Shown: positions 8,106 through 20,301 of the stretch, piece by piece
Layout of the letters: every line of letters starts with the position of its first letter
Position numbering within the stretch: the first letter of the stretch is position 1
Assembly: GCA_937925635.1 (NCBI GenBank)
Contig: CALALX010000120.1
Span: 1-52,953, forward strand
Direction of reading: 5' to 3'
Length of the DNA stretch: 52,953 bases
Source of the DNA: an uncultured Caulobacter sp.
GTDB taxonomy: Bacteria > Pseudomonadota > Alphaproteobacteria > Caulobacterales > Caulobacteraceae
The notes under the pieces: generated by a model
Databases searched by the model: none
Told to the model about the DNA's origin: nothing
What the model saw: the letters and a program-made list of their open reading frames with translations, nothing else
Made by a program: the position numbers and the translations under genes

Positions 8106-9848
<1,743 letters not shown>

Positions 9849-9893
9849 GGCTTCCATCCCTGATTATCGTTGTTCAGGAATGGTCCCGCCGGG

Positions 9894-9907
9894 TGACGTG
9901 AACGTCA
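9894..9907. promoter_or_regulatory. palindromic operator TGACGT-GA-ACGTCA
   Basis: A perfect 6-bp inverted repeat with a 2-bp centre, in the divergent region between the amidohydrolase (start 9848) and the thiolase (start 10053). The same layout, one mismatch apart, occurs at the merR promoter (25956-25969). The pattern resembles sites described for MerR-family LiuR-type regulators of acyl-CoA degradation. Binding is inferred. Confidence 0.6.
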
Positions 9908-9910
9908 AGC

Positions 9911-9932
9911 GGAATGACGACCTCGTCGTTCC
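9911..9932. promoter_or_regulatory. second inverted repeat next to the 9894 operator
   Basis: GGAATGACGA and TCGTCGTTCC pair over 10 bp with one G-T pair, separated by CC. It begins 4 bp after the ACGT palindrome. It could be a second binding site, or a hairpin in a leftward transcript. Confidence 0.4.
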
Positions 9933-10052
9933 GCGAGCGCCCCGCCCCAGGTTGACGCGCGCGTGATCTTTTCCTTGCGGCAGGGTTCGCCTAGGGTGCG
10001 CCGCACCATTCGAACGAGTGTTTGAGACAACGCCCAAGGGGAAGACAACGCC

Positions 10053-11225
10053 ATGCGTGAAGCCGTCATCGTGTCCTACGCCCGCACCGGCCTCGCCAAG
10101 GCGGGTCGCGGCGGATTCAACGTCACGCCGCCCATGTCGATGGCGGCCCATGCCATCAAGCACGCGGTGGCCAAGTCGGGCGTCGACCCGGCCGACATCG
10201 AGGACTGCTACCTGGGCAACAACGCCCACGGCGCCGCCAACATCGGCCGCCTGGCCGCGCTGCTGGCTGGCATGCCGGTGACCACCGGGGGCGTGACCAT
10301 CAACCGCTTCTGCTCGTCGGGCCTGCAGGCCATCGCCATGGCCGCCAACTACGTGCGCGCCGACGGCGCCGACTGCGTGGTCGCCGGCGGCGTCGAGAGC
10401 ATCTCGATCCCGGGCGGCGGCGGCATGGCCGGAGCGGTTGATCCCAAGCTGCTGGAGATCGCCCCGGCCATCTTCATGGCCATGATCGACACCGCCGACA
10501 TCGTGGCCAAGCGCTACGGCCTCAGCCGCGAATACCAGGACGAGTACAGCCTCGAATCCCAGCGCCGCACCGCCGCCGCGCAGCAGGCCGGCAAGTTCGC
10601 GGACGAGATTGTCCCGATGAAGACCAAGATGAAGGTCGTCAACAAGGAGACCAAGGAAGAGTCCCTGGTCGACTACGTGGTCGACAAGGACGAGTGCAAC
10701 CGTCCGGACACCACCCTCGAAGGCCTCTCCAAGCTGCAGCCGGTGAAGGGTGAAGGCAACTTCGTCACCGCCGGCAACGCCAGCCAGCTGTCGGACGGCG
10801 CCGCCGCCGTGGTGGTCATGGAAGCCAAGGAAGCCGAGCGCCGCGGGCTGGAGCCCCTGGGCCGCTTCGTCAGCTGGGCGGCCGCCGGCTGCGAGCCTGA
10901 CGAGATGGGCATCGGCCCGGTCTTCGCCGTGCCGCGCCTGCTTGCTCGCCAGGGCCTGAAGGTCGACGACATCGACCTGTGGGAACTGAACGAAGCCTTC
11001 GCTTCGCAGTGCCTCTACAGCCGTGACAAGCTCGGCATCGACCCGGAGAAGTACAACGTCAACGGCGGCTCGATCTCGATCGGCCACCCCTTCGGCATGA
11101 CCGGCGCCCGCTGCACCGGCCACCTGCTGCAGGAAGGCCGTCGCCGCAAGGCCAAGTGGGGCGTGGTCACCATGTGCATCGGCGGCGGGCAAGGCGGCGC
11201 CGGCTTGTTCGAGATCTACAGCTAA
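10053..11225 (+). CDS. thiolase family acetyl-CoA C-acyltransferase
   Basis: 390 residues with the thiolase catalytic set: Cys87 in TINRFCSSGLQAIAM (acyl carrier), His345 in SIGHPFGMTGAR and Cys375 in MCIGGGQGGAGLFE (base). It cleaves 3-ketoacyl-CoA to acetyl-CoA plus a shortened acyl-CoA, or works in reverse. Length fits FadA/PhaA enzymes. The ATG has AGGGGAAG 8 bp upstream. It is alone, with its own terminator, and its promoter region contains the ACGT palindrome also seen at the beta-oxidation operon. A separate thiolase sits in that operon (20302-21507), so the two probably differ in chain length or pathway. Confidence 0.95.
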   Translation: MREAVIVSYARTGLAKAGRGGFNVTPPMSMAAHAIKHAVAKSGVDPADIEDCYLGNNAHGAANIGRLAALLAGMPVTTGGVTINRFCSSGLQAIAMAANYVRADGADCVVAGGVESISIPGGGGMAGAVDPKLLEIAPAIFMAMIDTADIVAKRYGLSREYQDEYSLESQRRTAAAQQAGKFADEIVPMKTKMKVVNKETKEESLVDYVVDKDECNRPDTTLEGLSKLQPVKGEGNFVTAGNASQLSDGAAAVVVMEAKEAERRGLEPLGRFVSWAAAGCEPDEMGIGPVFAVPRLLARQGLKVDDIDLWELNEAFASQCLYSRDKLGIDPEKYNVNGGSISIGHPFGMTGARCTGHLLQEGRRRKAKWGVVTMCIGGGQGGAGLFEIYS

Positions 11226-11287
11226 CGGTCTGGACCGGCGCGGCTCTTCCGAGCCTCGTCGGATCCGTCCCTAGACTGATCTTGCCG

Positions 11288-11327
11288 AGGCAGGACGGAC
11301 CGGGCGGTTTGTCCTGCCTTTGCTTTG
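11288..11327 (+). terminator. Rho-independent terminator of the thiolase gene
   Basis: AGGCAGGAC (11288-11296) pairs with GTCCTGCCT (11311-11319), followed by TTGCTTTG. It lies about 60 bp past the thiolase stop. Confidence 0.75.
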
Positions 11328-11404
11328 CGTGCAACCGTCGCGTTGGCGGTTCGTTAATCTCCTGGGCGTGTCATCAATGATGACGCCGAACGGGAGATCG
11401 GATC

Positions 11405-11539
11405 ATGGCCGTCAAGGCCGCCTTCGCCATCGCAGCCGCTGTAGCCGTCGCCATCGCGATGCTTCTGCCGGTGCCCGGCGGCGCACGCACCGAGGCGAAG
11501 ACCTCCACCATCGAGACCGTGGCTGTCGGCCAAGGCTAG
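11405..11539 (+). CDS. 44-residue secreted or membrane-anchored microprotein
   Basis: The peptide begins MAVKAAFAIAAAVAVAIAML, a single hydrophobic segment with a positive start, then LPVPGGARTEAKTSTIETVA and a stop. A cleavage site after GGA is possible, leaving a short hydrophilic peptide. CGGGAGA lies 6-9 bp before the ATG, a good ribosome-binding site. The AT-richer 80 bp upstream, after the thiolase terminator, could carry its own promoter. Convergent with the lipoprotein gene at 11603. Function unknown; it may be a small toxin-like, regulatory or membrane-stabilising peptide. Confidence 0.55.
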   Translation: MAVKAAFAIAAAVAVAIAMLLPVPGGARTEAKTSTIETVAVGQG

Positions 11540-11602
11540 GACTTGCCTCCTTCCGATCCACCGTCTTGCCCCGAACACATCGGGCCATGACGACGGAGGG
11601 CC

Positions 11603-12094
11603 CTACTGACCCTCGCGCGGCTGTTCGGCCGTCGGGAAGCCGCAGCCCTTGAGGGTCTGGCCGCCCCAGGTGACCTCGGCGACGTAGGGGTACTTCAGGT
11701 CGCTCATGCCGTCCGAGCATTCGCCCTTCGTCACCTTGACCACCACCGGCGTCGTCCCGGCCTGCGCCGTCCAGGTCGCGGCGCCGTCGGCGGCGGCGAG
11801 ACCGGCGTTGGCGGCGACGTGCGGCGCCGGAACCGTCTCGGTGATCGGGCCCGACAGCGTCACGTCCGTTCCCCTGATGTCGACCCGCCAGAACGGCTCG
11901 GTCCCGCTGGCGCTGAAGTCGACCTTGAAGGGCGCGGCCGGATCGGCGGCGGGCGGCGCGGGCGCGTCGGCCGGCGGCGACGCATCGTAGCCGCCCGGGG
12001 CTTCCTCACCGGACTTTCCGCAGGCGACCAGGGCCAGGGCGGATGCGGCGAGCACGGCCTTCACTAGACTGGATGGGGCGGCGATGCGGCGCAT
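11603..12094 (-). CDS. lipoprotein with TEPFW domain (COG3650-like)
   Basis: 163 residues. The lipoprotein signal MRRIAAPSSLVKAVLAASAL continues ALVACGKSG, with Cys25 as the lipid site. A Pro/Ala linker of about 25 residues follows, then a beta-rich domain with FSASGTEPFWRVDIRG, KVTKGECSDGMSDLKYPY and GGQTLKGCGFP. The pair of late cysteines (ECSD and GCG) and the TEPFW motif are typical of a widespread periplasmic domain of unknown function. The ATG follows GAGGAGAC at good spacing. Diverges from the methylase gene with 46 bp between starts. Confidence 0.85.
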   Translation of the reverse strand: MRRIAAPSSLVKAVLAASALALVACGKSGEEAPGGYDASPPADAPAPPAADPAAPFKVDFSASGTEPFWRVDIRGTDVTLSGPITETVPAPHVAANAGLAAADGAATWTAQAGTTPVVVKVTKGECSDGMSDLKYPYVAEVTWGGQTLKGCGFPTAEQPREGQ

Positions 12095-12140
12095 GACGGC
12101 GTCTCCTCGATCGGTCGAAGCAGGCTACACTCGTTTCCGG

Positions 12141-13250
12141 ATGAATCGGAACGGTGCTCTTGGAGTCTACGAATTCTTCGCCGGAGGCGGGATGGCCCGC
12201 CTCGGGCTCGGCGAGGGCTGGGACTGCCTGTTCGCCAACGACTTCGACCCGGTGAAGGCGGCGACCTACCGTGACAACCACCCCGGCGACCATTTCCACC
12301 CGGGCGATGTCTGGAAGATCCAGCCCGCCGACCTGCCCGGCCGGGCCGACCTCGCCTGGGCCTCGAGCCCCTGCCAGGACTTCAGCCTGGCGGGCGCGCG
12401 GGCGGGCCTGACCGGCGGCCGCTCCAGCGCCTTCTTCGGCTTCTGGCGGCTGGTCGAGGCGCTGGACGGCGAGGGCCGCATTCCCCGCGCCATCGTCATC
12501 GAGAACGTCGTCGGCCTGCTCAGTTCCAACCAGGGCAAGGATTTCGAGGCCCTGTGCGCGGCGTTGGCCTCGCGCGGCTACCGCTTCGGAGCGTTGGAGA
12601 TCGACGCCGCCCGCTTCACGCCGCAGAGTCGGCCTCGGGTCTTCGTGATCGCCTCGCGGGGCGCCGGCGCCGCGCCGCTGGGCCGCTGCGCCTTTCACAG
12701 CCGCGCCATCGTCGAGGCGCACGCCCGCCTTCCGGAGGCGCTGAAGGCCGAATGGGTCTGGTGGAGCCTGCCGACGCCGCCCGCACGAAACGCAGACCTC
12801 GCCGCCCTGCTTGAGGACGACGGCGCCGTCGCCTGGAACCCGGCGGCGCGCACCGCAAAGCTCATCGAGCAGATGACGCCGCTGCATCGCGCGCGCCTTG
12901 AGGCGGCGGGCCGCACCGTCGGGGCCGTCTACCGGCGCACGCGTGGCGGCTCGCCGAAAGCCGAGGTCCGTACGGACGGGCTCGCCGGCTGCCTGCGCAC
13001 CGCGCGCGGCGGCTCCTCGCGTCAGCAGATCGTGGTCGCGCAGGACGGCGAGATCCGGTCCCGCCTGCTGACCCCGCGCGAGGGCGCCCGGCTGATGGGC
13101 CTGCCAGAGGGGTATCGCCTCCCGGAGGGCTCGACCAACGCCTTCCACGTGCTGGGCGACGGCGTCGCCGTCCCCGTCGTGCGCTGGCTGGCGGCCCACC
13201 TGCTGGAACCGCTGTTGAGAGATTCCGTGAACCCGCTCGCAGCGGAATGA
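12141..13250 (+). CDS. DNA (cytosine-5-)-methyltransferase
   Basis: 369 residues. The C5-methylase motifs appear in order: VYEFFAGGGMARLGL (motif I, SAM binding), SSPCQDFSLAGARAG with catalytic Cys78 (IV), AIVIENVVGLL (VI), FTPQSRPRVFVIASR (VIII), and a late NAFHVLGDGVAVPVVRWLA (X). The variable target-recognition part, about residues 190-300, includes RRTRGGSPKAEVRTDG. No restriction enzyme is next to it, and a Vsr repair nuclease lies 1.1 kb downstream, so this is an orphan, Dcm-like methylase. Caulobacter is reported to have an m5C methylase for YGCCGGCR; identity with that enzyme is only a guess. The ATG at 12141 has no strong ribosome-binding site. Confidence 0.93.
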   Translation: MNRNGALGVYEFFAGGGMARLGLGEGWDCLFANDFDPVKAATYRDNHPGDHFHPGDVWKIQPADLPGRADLAWASSPCQDFSLAGARAGLTGGRSSAFFGFWRLVEALDGEGRIPRAIVIENVVGLLSSNQGKDFEALCAALASRGYRFGALEIDAARFTPQSRPRVFVIASRGAGAAPLGRCAFHSRAIVEAHARLPEALKAEWVWWSLPTPPARNADLAALLEDDGAVAWNPAARTAKLIEQMTPLHRARLEAAGRTVGAVYRRTRGGSPKAEVRTDGLAGCLRTARGGSSRQQIVVAQDGEIRSRLLTPREGARLMGLPEGYRLPEGSTNAFHVLGDGVAVPVVRWLAAHLLEPLLRDSVNPLAAE

Positions 13251-13253
13251 GCG

Positions 13254-13282
13254 CTGACAACCCCGGCGGCCGGGCCTAGGGT
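13254..13282 (+). promoter_or_regulatory. candidate sigma-70-type promoter of cysK
   Basis: CTGACA (13254-13259), a 17-bp spacer and TAGGGT (13277-13282), ending 34 bp before the cysK start. The -35 is 5/6 to consensus; the -10 is weak. Confidence 0.4.
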
Positions 13283-13316
13283 CGCGGTCAAAGAGTTCGG
13301 CTCCCCGGAGACCCCT

Positions 13317-14291
<975 letters not shown>

Positions 14292-14392
14292 TTCATTCGC
14301 GGACGTGCGCTTCAGTGCGCGTCCCCCGCCGCTTCGAAGCTGATGGGGACACGTAGTCGCTGCGCGGTACATGACCCCGGCGGGAGCCGCCA

Positions 14393-14797
14393 TTGACTGA
14401 CGTCTTCACGCCCGAGAAGCGCTCCGCCGTCATGCGACGGGTGAAGGGGCGCGACACGGGGCCGGAGATGACGGTGCGCCGGCTGCTGACGAAGCTCGGC
14501 GCGCGGTACCGGTTGCACCGCAAGGACCTGCCGGGGAACCCCGACATCGTCATGCCGGGCCGCAGGCTGGCGATCTTCATCCACGGCTGCTTCTGGCACG
14601 GCCACGACTGCGCGCGGGGCGCCCGCGTGCCGAAGCAGAATCGCGACTACTGGCTGGCCAAGGTCGGTCGGAACCGCGCGCGCGACACGGCGTCCGAGGC
14701 GGCGCTGCGGCAGGCCGGCTGGCGCGTCGAGACGCTCTGGGAGTGCGAGATGAAGGACGAAGCGGCGCTGGAGGCGAGGCTCAGAGGCCTCCTTTGA
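14393..14797 (+). CDS. vsr: very short patch repair (Vsr) endonuclease
   Basis: 134 residues. Vsr nicks 5' of a T-G mismatch left by deamination of 5-methylcytosine in a methylase target site. Visible family marks are FTPEKRSAVMRRVKGRDTGP at the N-terminus, then NPDIVMPGRRLAIFIHG with the metal-binding Asp, FWHGHDC with zinc-ligand His and Cys residues, and a C-terminal AGWRVETLWECEM. The start codon is TTG at 14393 with GGGAG 6 bp upstream; no better start exists. Its natural partner is the cytosine methylase at 12141, from which cysK separates it. Confidence 0.93.
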   Translation: MTDVFTPEKRSAVMRRVKGRDTGPEMTVRRLLTKLGARYRLHRKDLPGNPDIVMPGRRLAIFIHGCFWHGHDCARGARVPKQNRDYWLAKVGRNRARDTASEAALRQAGWRVETLWECEMKDEAALEARLRGLL

Positions 14798-14835
14798 TCC
14801 GCTCATCCTCGCGGAAATGACAAGGAAGCTGGGCT

Positions 14836-16575
14836 TCAGGCGGCTTCGATTTCCTGCGACGCCACCTCGCCCGACAGCGCCGCTTCCAACGCCGCGTAGA
14901 GCTGTGCCGGATCGATCGGCTTGGCGACGTGACCGGTCATGCCGGCCTCGCGGCAGGCCTGCCAGTCACGCTCGGTCGCCGAGGCGGTGATGGCGATGAC
15001 CGGGACATTCTGGTTCGGGCCGGCGCGAGAGCGCAGCAGGCGCGTCGCCGCGCGGCCGTCCATGTCGGGCATGTAGACGTCCATCAGGACGACATCGAAC
15101 CGCTCGCGGGCGAGCCGTTCCAGGCCCTCTTCGGCGGAGCTGGCGGTCTCGGGCGTGATGCCGACCGGCGCAAGGAGCAGAGCGATGGCCTGACGGTTGA
15201 TCATGTGATCGTCGACGACCAGCACCCGCGCCTCGACGGCGTCGGGTTCGACCTCCGCCTCGGGGGCCGGGGCCGACGGCAGGATCAGTCGCAGGGTGAA
15301 GGCCGCGCCCTCGCCCGGCGCGCTGGTCACGGTCAGGTCGCCGCCCATCAGCCGTGCCAATTCGCGACTGATCGCTAGGCCCAGGCCCGAACCGCCGTGC
15401 TTGCGCGCGGCGCCGGCCTCGAGTTGTTCGAAGGGGGTGAACAGGCGCTCCACCTTCTCCGGCGTCATGCCCGGTCCAGTGTCGGCCACGCACAGGGACA
15501 ACGCCCAGCCGCCGTCGGCGGTCTGATCGGCGGTGATCTTCACGGTCACCGAGCCCCGGGCCGTGAATTTGATGGCGTTGGACAGCAGGTTGTTCAGCAC
15601 CTGGTTCAGGCGCGTCGGATCGCCGAGCACCCAGCCGGGCAGCGCGTGCGCGCCCTCGACCCGGAGGCGCAGGCCCTTGTCGCGCGCCTGGGGGCGCCAC
15701 ATGCGGATGCTGTCGTTGACCGCCCGGCGCAGGTTGAAGCCGATCTGCTCGACCTCCATGCGGCCGGCCTCGATCTTCGACAGGTCGAGCAGGTCATCGA
15801 GCAGCGCGCGCATCATCTGGCCGGCATGACCGATCAAACGGGCCTGGGCCTTTCCGGACCCCGAGCGCTCCAGCTCGGCCGCGCCGGCCAGGATGGCGCT
15901 GATCGGGGTGCGCAGCTCGTGGCTGATGGCGGCGACATAGGCGCTCTTGGCCTCGACGGCGGCCTCGGCCTCGACACGGCGACGTTCGGCCTCGGCCTTG
16001 GCGCCGTCCTCGGCGCGGCGCGCGTCCTCGGTCGTGATCCAGGCGCCGATGATGTTGAGCATGATCAGGCCGGTGGCGATCATCATGGTGGTCAGCAGCG
16101 GGCTGGACACCCGCCCGACGTCCATGAGCGGCATCGCCAGCAGAAAGAGGCCATAGGGCACCGCGGAGGCGGCGAAGGCGATGCGCGAGCCGCGGCTCAG
16201 GGCGATGACGTTGGTCATGGCGCCGGCGATCACCGACACCCCCATGGCGGGACCATAGAGTCCGGCGTTGCCCCAGAGCGCCACGCCCAGGGCCCCGAAC
16301 ACCAGCGCGCTGGGCATGAACAGGACGATCGCGACGTTGGCGGCCGCGGAAGCGGTCTCAAGTGGCCGCGCGAGGAGCCGAGGCGCCGCCCAGGACTCGG
16401 CCAACTGGACAACGACATAGACCGCGCACCACACCCACATCGGCCACCAGCCCATCACGGCGTGCAGACCGGCGGCCATGAGGATGGCGGTGATGACGCG
16501 AGACGGAAGATGGCGACCACGCGCCCGAACCGCCGCGCGTAGGCCGAACCTGTCCCCCGTCTCGTTCGTCGTCAT
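14836..16575 (-). CDS. hybrid sensor histidine kinase / response regulator
   Basis: 579 residues. About residues 25-180 form six or so transmembrane helices with short loops and no recognisable periplasmic sensor. A helical linker with RRVEAEAAVEAKSAYV leads to the dimerisation box AAISHELRTPISAIL (His219). An ATPase domain follows, with NLLSNAIKFT, VADTGPGMTPEKVERLF and HGGSGLGLAISRELARLMGG. A C-terminal receiver domain has the acidic pair in VLVVDDHMINRQ, phosphoacceptor Asp499 in VVLMDVYMPDMDG and Lys in HVAKPIDP. No partner regulator is adjacent. Signal unknown; it may sense membrane state through its helices. Convergent with vsr. Confidence 0.93.
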   Translation of the reverse strand: MTTNETGDRFGLRAAVRARGRHLPSRVITAILMAAGLHAVMGWWPMWVWCAVYVVVQLAESWAAPRLLARPLETASAAANVAIVLFMPSALVFGALGVALWGNAGLYGPAMGVSVIAGAMTNVIALSRGSRIAFAASAVPYGLFLLAMPLMDVGRVSSPLLTTMMIATGLIMLNIIGAWITTEDARRAEDGAKAEAERRRVEAEAAVEAKSAYVAAISHELRTPISAILAGAAELERSGSGKAQARLIGHAGQMMRALLDDLLDLSKIEAGRMEVEQIGFNLRRAVNDSIRMWRPQARDKGLRLRVEGAHALPGWVLGDPTRLNQVLNNLLSNAIKFTARGSVTVKITADQTADGGWALSLCVADTGPGMTPEKVERLFTPFEQLEAGAARKHGGSGLGLAISRELARLMGGDLTVTSAPGEGAAFTLRLILPSAPAPEAEVEPDAVEARVLVVDDHMINRQAIALLLAPVGITPETASSAEEGLERLARERFDVVLMDVYMPDMDGRAATRLLRSRAGPNQNVPVIAITASATERDWQACREAGMTGHVAKPIDPAQLYAALEAALSGEVASQEIEAA

Positions 16576-16730
16576 CGCTTTTCCCGATCTTTCGGAGACG
16601 ATAGGCGCCCGTCCCTAAGACTCAGTGAAAGAACATGGGTCGACTACCCGACGATCCGGCTTCGCAACGGCGCGGCGTTTCGGAGCATTGTCTGGATAGT
16701 CAGTTGTCGGGTCCGGACGGTCTCGCTCGT

Positions 16731-16769
16731 CCTTCGGACACGGCGGCCGACCGGAGCCGTGTCGAAGGG
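16731..16769 (+). promoter_or_regulatory. inverted repeat in the leader of the VOC gene
   Basis: CCTTCGGACACGGC (16731-16744) pairs with GCCGTGTCGAAGG over 13 bp with one bulged base, ending 12 bp before the start codon at 16782. It could affect translation or be a protein-binding site. It has no T-run, so a terminator is unlikely. Confidence 0.5.
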
Positions 16770-16781
16770 AAGGACGACGAC

Positions 16782-17252
16782 ATGAAGGTCACCCAGCATC
16801 TGTGGTTCGAGAAGGACATGGCGGCGGCGATCACCCGCTACACGTCGCTGATTCCAGGCTCCCGGATCGTCAGCACCTCGGCGGTCGAGGCCGACAATCC
16901 CTCCGGTTCGGCCAGCGCCGTGACGATCACGGAGTTCACGCTCGGCGACCAGAACTACATGGCTATCGAGGCCGGTCCGCTCGATCCGTTCAACCACAGC
17001 TTCTCGATCATGGTCGAGGTCGAGACCCAGCCGGAGCTGGACCACCTCTGGGACGCGCTGATTGAGGGAGGCTCTCCCGAGCAGTGCGGCTGGCTGAAGG
17101 ACCGTTGGGGCCTATCCTGGCAGATCGCGCCGTTGCGCCTGCGCCAGCTGATGGACGATCCCGACAAGGCGAAGGTGAAGCGTGTCACCGAGCAGATGCT
17201 GAAGATGGTCAAGCTCGACATCGCGCCGCTTGAGGCTGCGGCGAGGGGGTAG
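16782..17252 (+). CDS. VOC family protein, PhnB/3-demethylubiquinone methyltransferase-like
   Basis: 156 residues from ATG at 16782. It opens MKVTQHLWFEKDMAAAITRY and has FTLGDQNYMAIEAGP, NHSFSIMVEVETQPELDHLW and the segment CGWLKDRWGLSWQIAP, which is the signature of PhnB-like VOC domains. The tail KRVTEQMLKMVKLDIAPLE is also typical. VOC folds often bind metal, but these members usually have no known reaction. Monocistronic, behind a hairpin leader. Confidence 0.85.
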   Translation: MKVTQHLWFEKDMAAAITRYTSLIPGSRIVSTSAVEADNPSGSASAVTITEFTLGDQNYMAIEAGPLDPFNHSFSIMVEVETQPELDHLWDALIEGGSPEQCGWLKDRWGLSWQIAPLRLRQLMDDPDKAKVKRVTEQMLKMVKLDIAPLEAAARG

Positions 17253-17381
17253 AGCTCGGGTCCTTCGCCATCGAGGAGGACCTAAGAGCGGCTTTTCAGC
17301 GCGACCTCATATCTTGCTCATGCCGCTCAGCGCCGGATCGGTCACGCTGGCCGCCTCAATCACGTAGAGGGGCAAGAGGCC

Positions 17382-17930
17382 ATGACGACCGAAACCACCA
17401 CGCCGCCCGCGCGCCGCCCGGGCCGCTTGCGGCCCTTCGTCTGGGGCGGGCTGGCCGCCCTGCTCAGCCTGCCGCTGATCGCCATGCAGTTCACCGCCGA
17501 AGTCGACTGGAGCCCGTTCGACTTCCTGTTCATGGGCGTCATGCTGTCCTTGGTGGGCGGCGGCTATGAGCTGGCGGTGAGATTGTCGGACAGCCTCGCT
17601 TTCCGCGCCGCCATGGGCTTGGCGGTGGTCGCCTCGTTCCTGCTGGTCTGGATCAACCTCGCGGTCGGCATCATCGGCAGCGAGGACAATCCCGCCAACC
17701 AGATGTTCGTGGCCGTACTGGCCGTGCTGTTCGTTGGTTCCCTGATCGCCGGATTCAAGGCCCTCCGGATGGCCTATGTGCTGGTCGCCGTGGCCGCCAC
17801 CCAGGTCGCCGTGGCCGTGATCGCCCTGGTCGCCGGCTTCGGCATGATCTTCCCGATCACCGCCATGTTCTGCGCCTTCTGGCTGCTGTCCGCCTGGCTG
17901 TTCCGCAAGGCGGGGGCGGTTCGGCCGTAA
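17382..17930 (+). CDS. conserved membrane protein of unknown function
   Basis: 182 residues. After a Thr/Pro/Arg-rich cytoplasmic start, about five hydrophobic segments are visible: FVWGGLAALLSLPLIAMQF, FDFLFMGVMLSLVGGGYELA, MGLAVVASFLLVWINLAVGI, MFVAVLAVLFVGSLIAGF and a long last pair to residue 175. Between helices 3 and 4 is the polar loop GSEDNPANQ. No catalytic motif was recognised. It stands alone, convergent with the fadB-like gene at 17972. Confidence 0.75.
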   Translation: MTTETTTPPARRPGRLRPFVWGGLAALLSLPLIAMQFTAEVDWSPFDFLFMGVMLSLVGGGYELAVRLSDSLAFRAAMGLAVVASFLLVWINLAVGIIGSEDNPANQMFVAVLAVLFVGSLIAGFKALRMAYVLVAVAATQVAVAVIALVAGFGMIFPITAMFCAFWLLSAWLFRKAGAVRP

Positions 17931-17971
17931 CCGGCGGGGACAGGCGCCCGCGGCGCCTGTCCCGTCCGTGG

Positions 17972-20176
<2,205 letters not shown>

Positions 20177-20200
20177 TTGGGTTCTCTTCTGAATTTGCCT

Positions 20201-20290
20201 GTCACCCCGGCGGAGGCGAGAGCCGGGACCCAGGAGGCTGCACGCGCCGTTCGCTGGGCCCCGGGTCGCCTACGGCGCCCGGGACGACAC
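20201..20290. repeat. palindromic repeat between thiolase and fadB-like genes
   Basis: GTCACCCCGG with GAGAGCCGGGACCC, and the partner GGGCCCCGGGTCGCC with GCGCCCGGGACGAC. Same family as the copies at 34816 and 36041. It lies inside the operon and may shape mRNA decay between the two coding regions. Confidence 0.75.
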
Positions 20291-20301
20291 TGGGAAGTTG
20301 A

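Noticed and set aside
14292..14392. Small hairpin and GC-rich stretch between cysK and vsr as a terminator
   Set aside because: The stem has internal bulges and no T-tail; vsr has its own ribosome-binding site but no clear promoter, so read-through from cysK is as likely.
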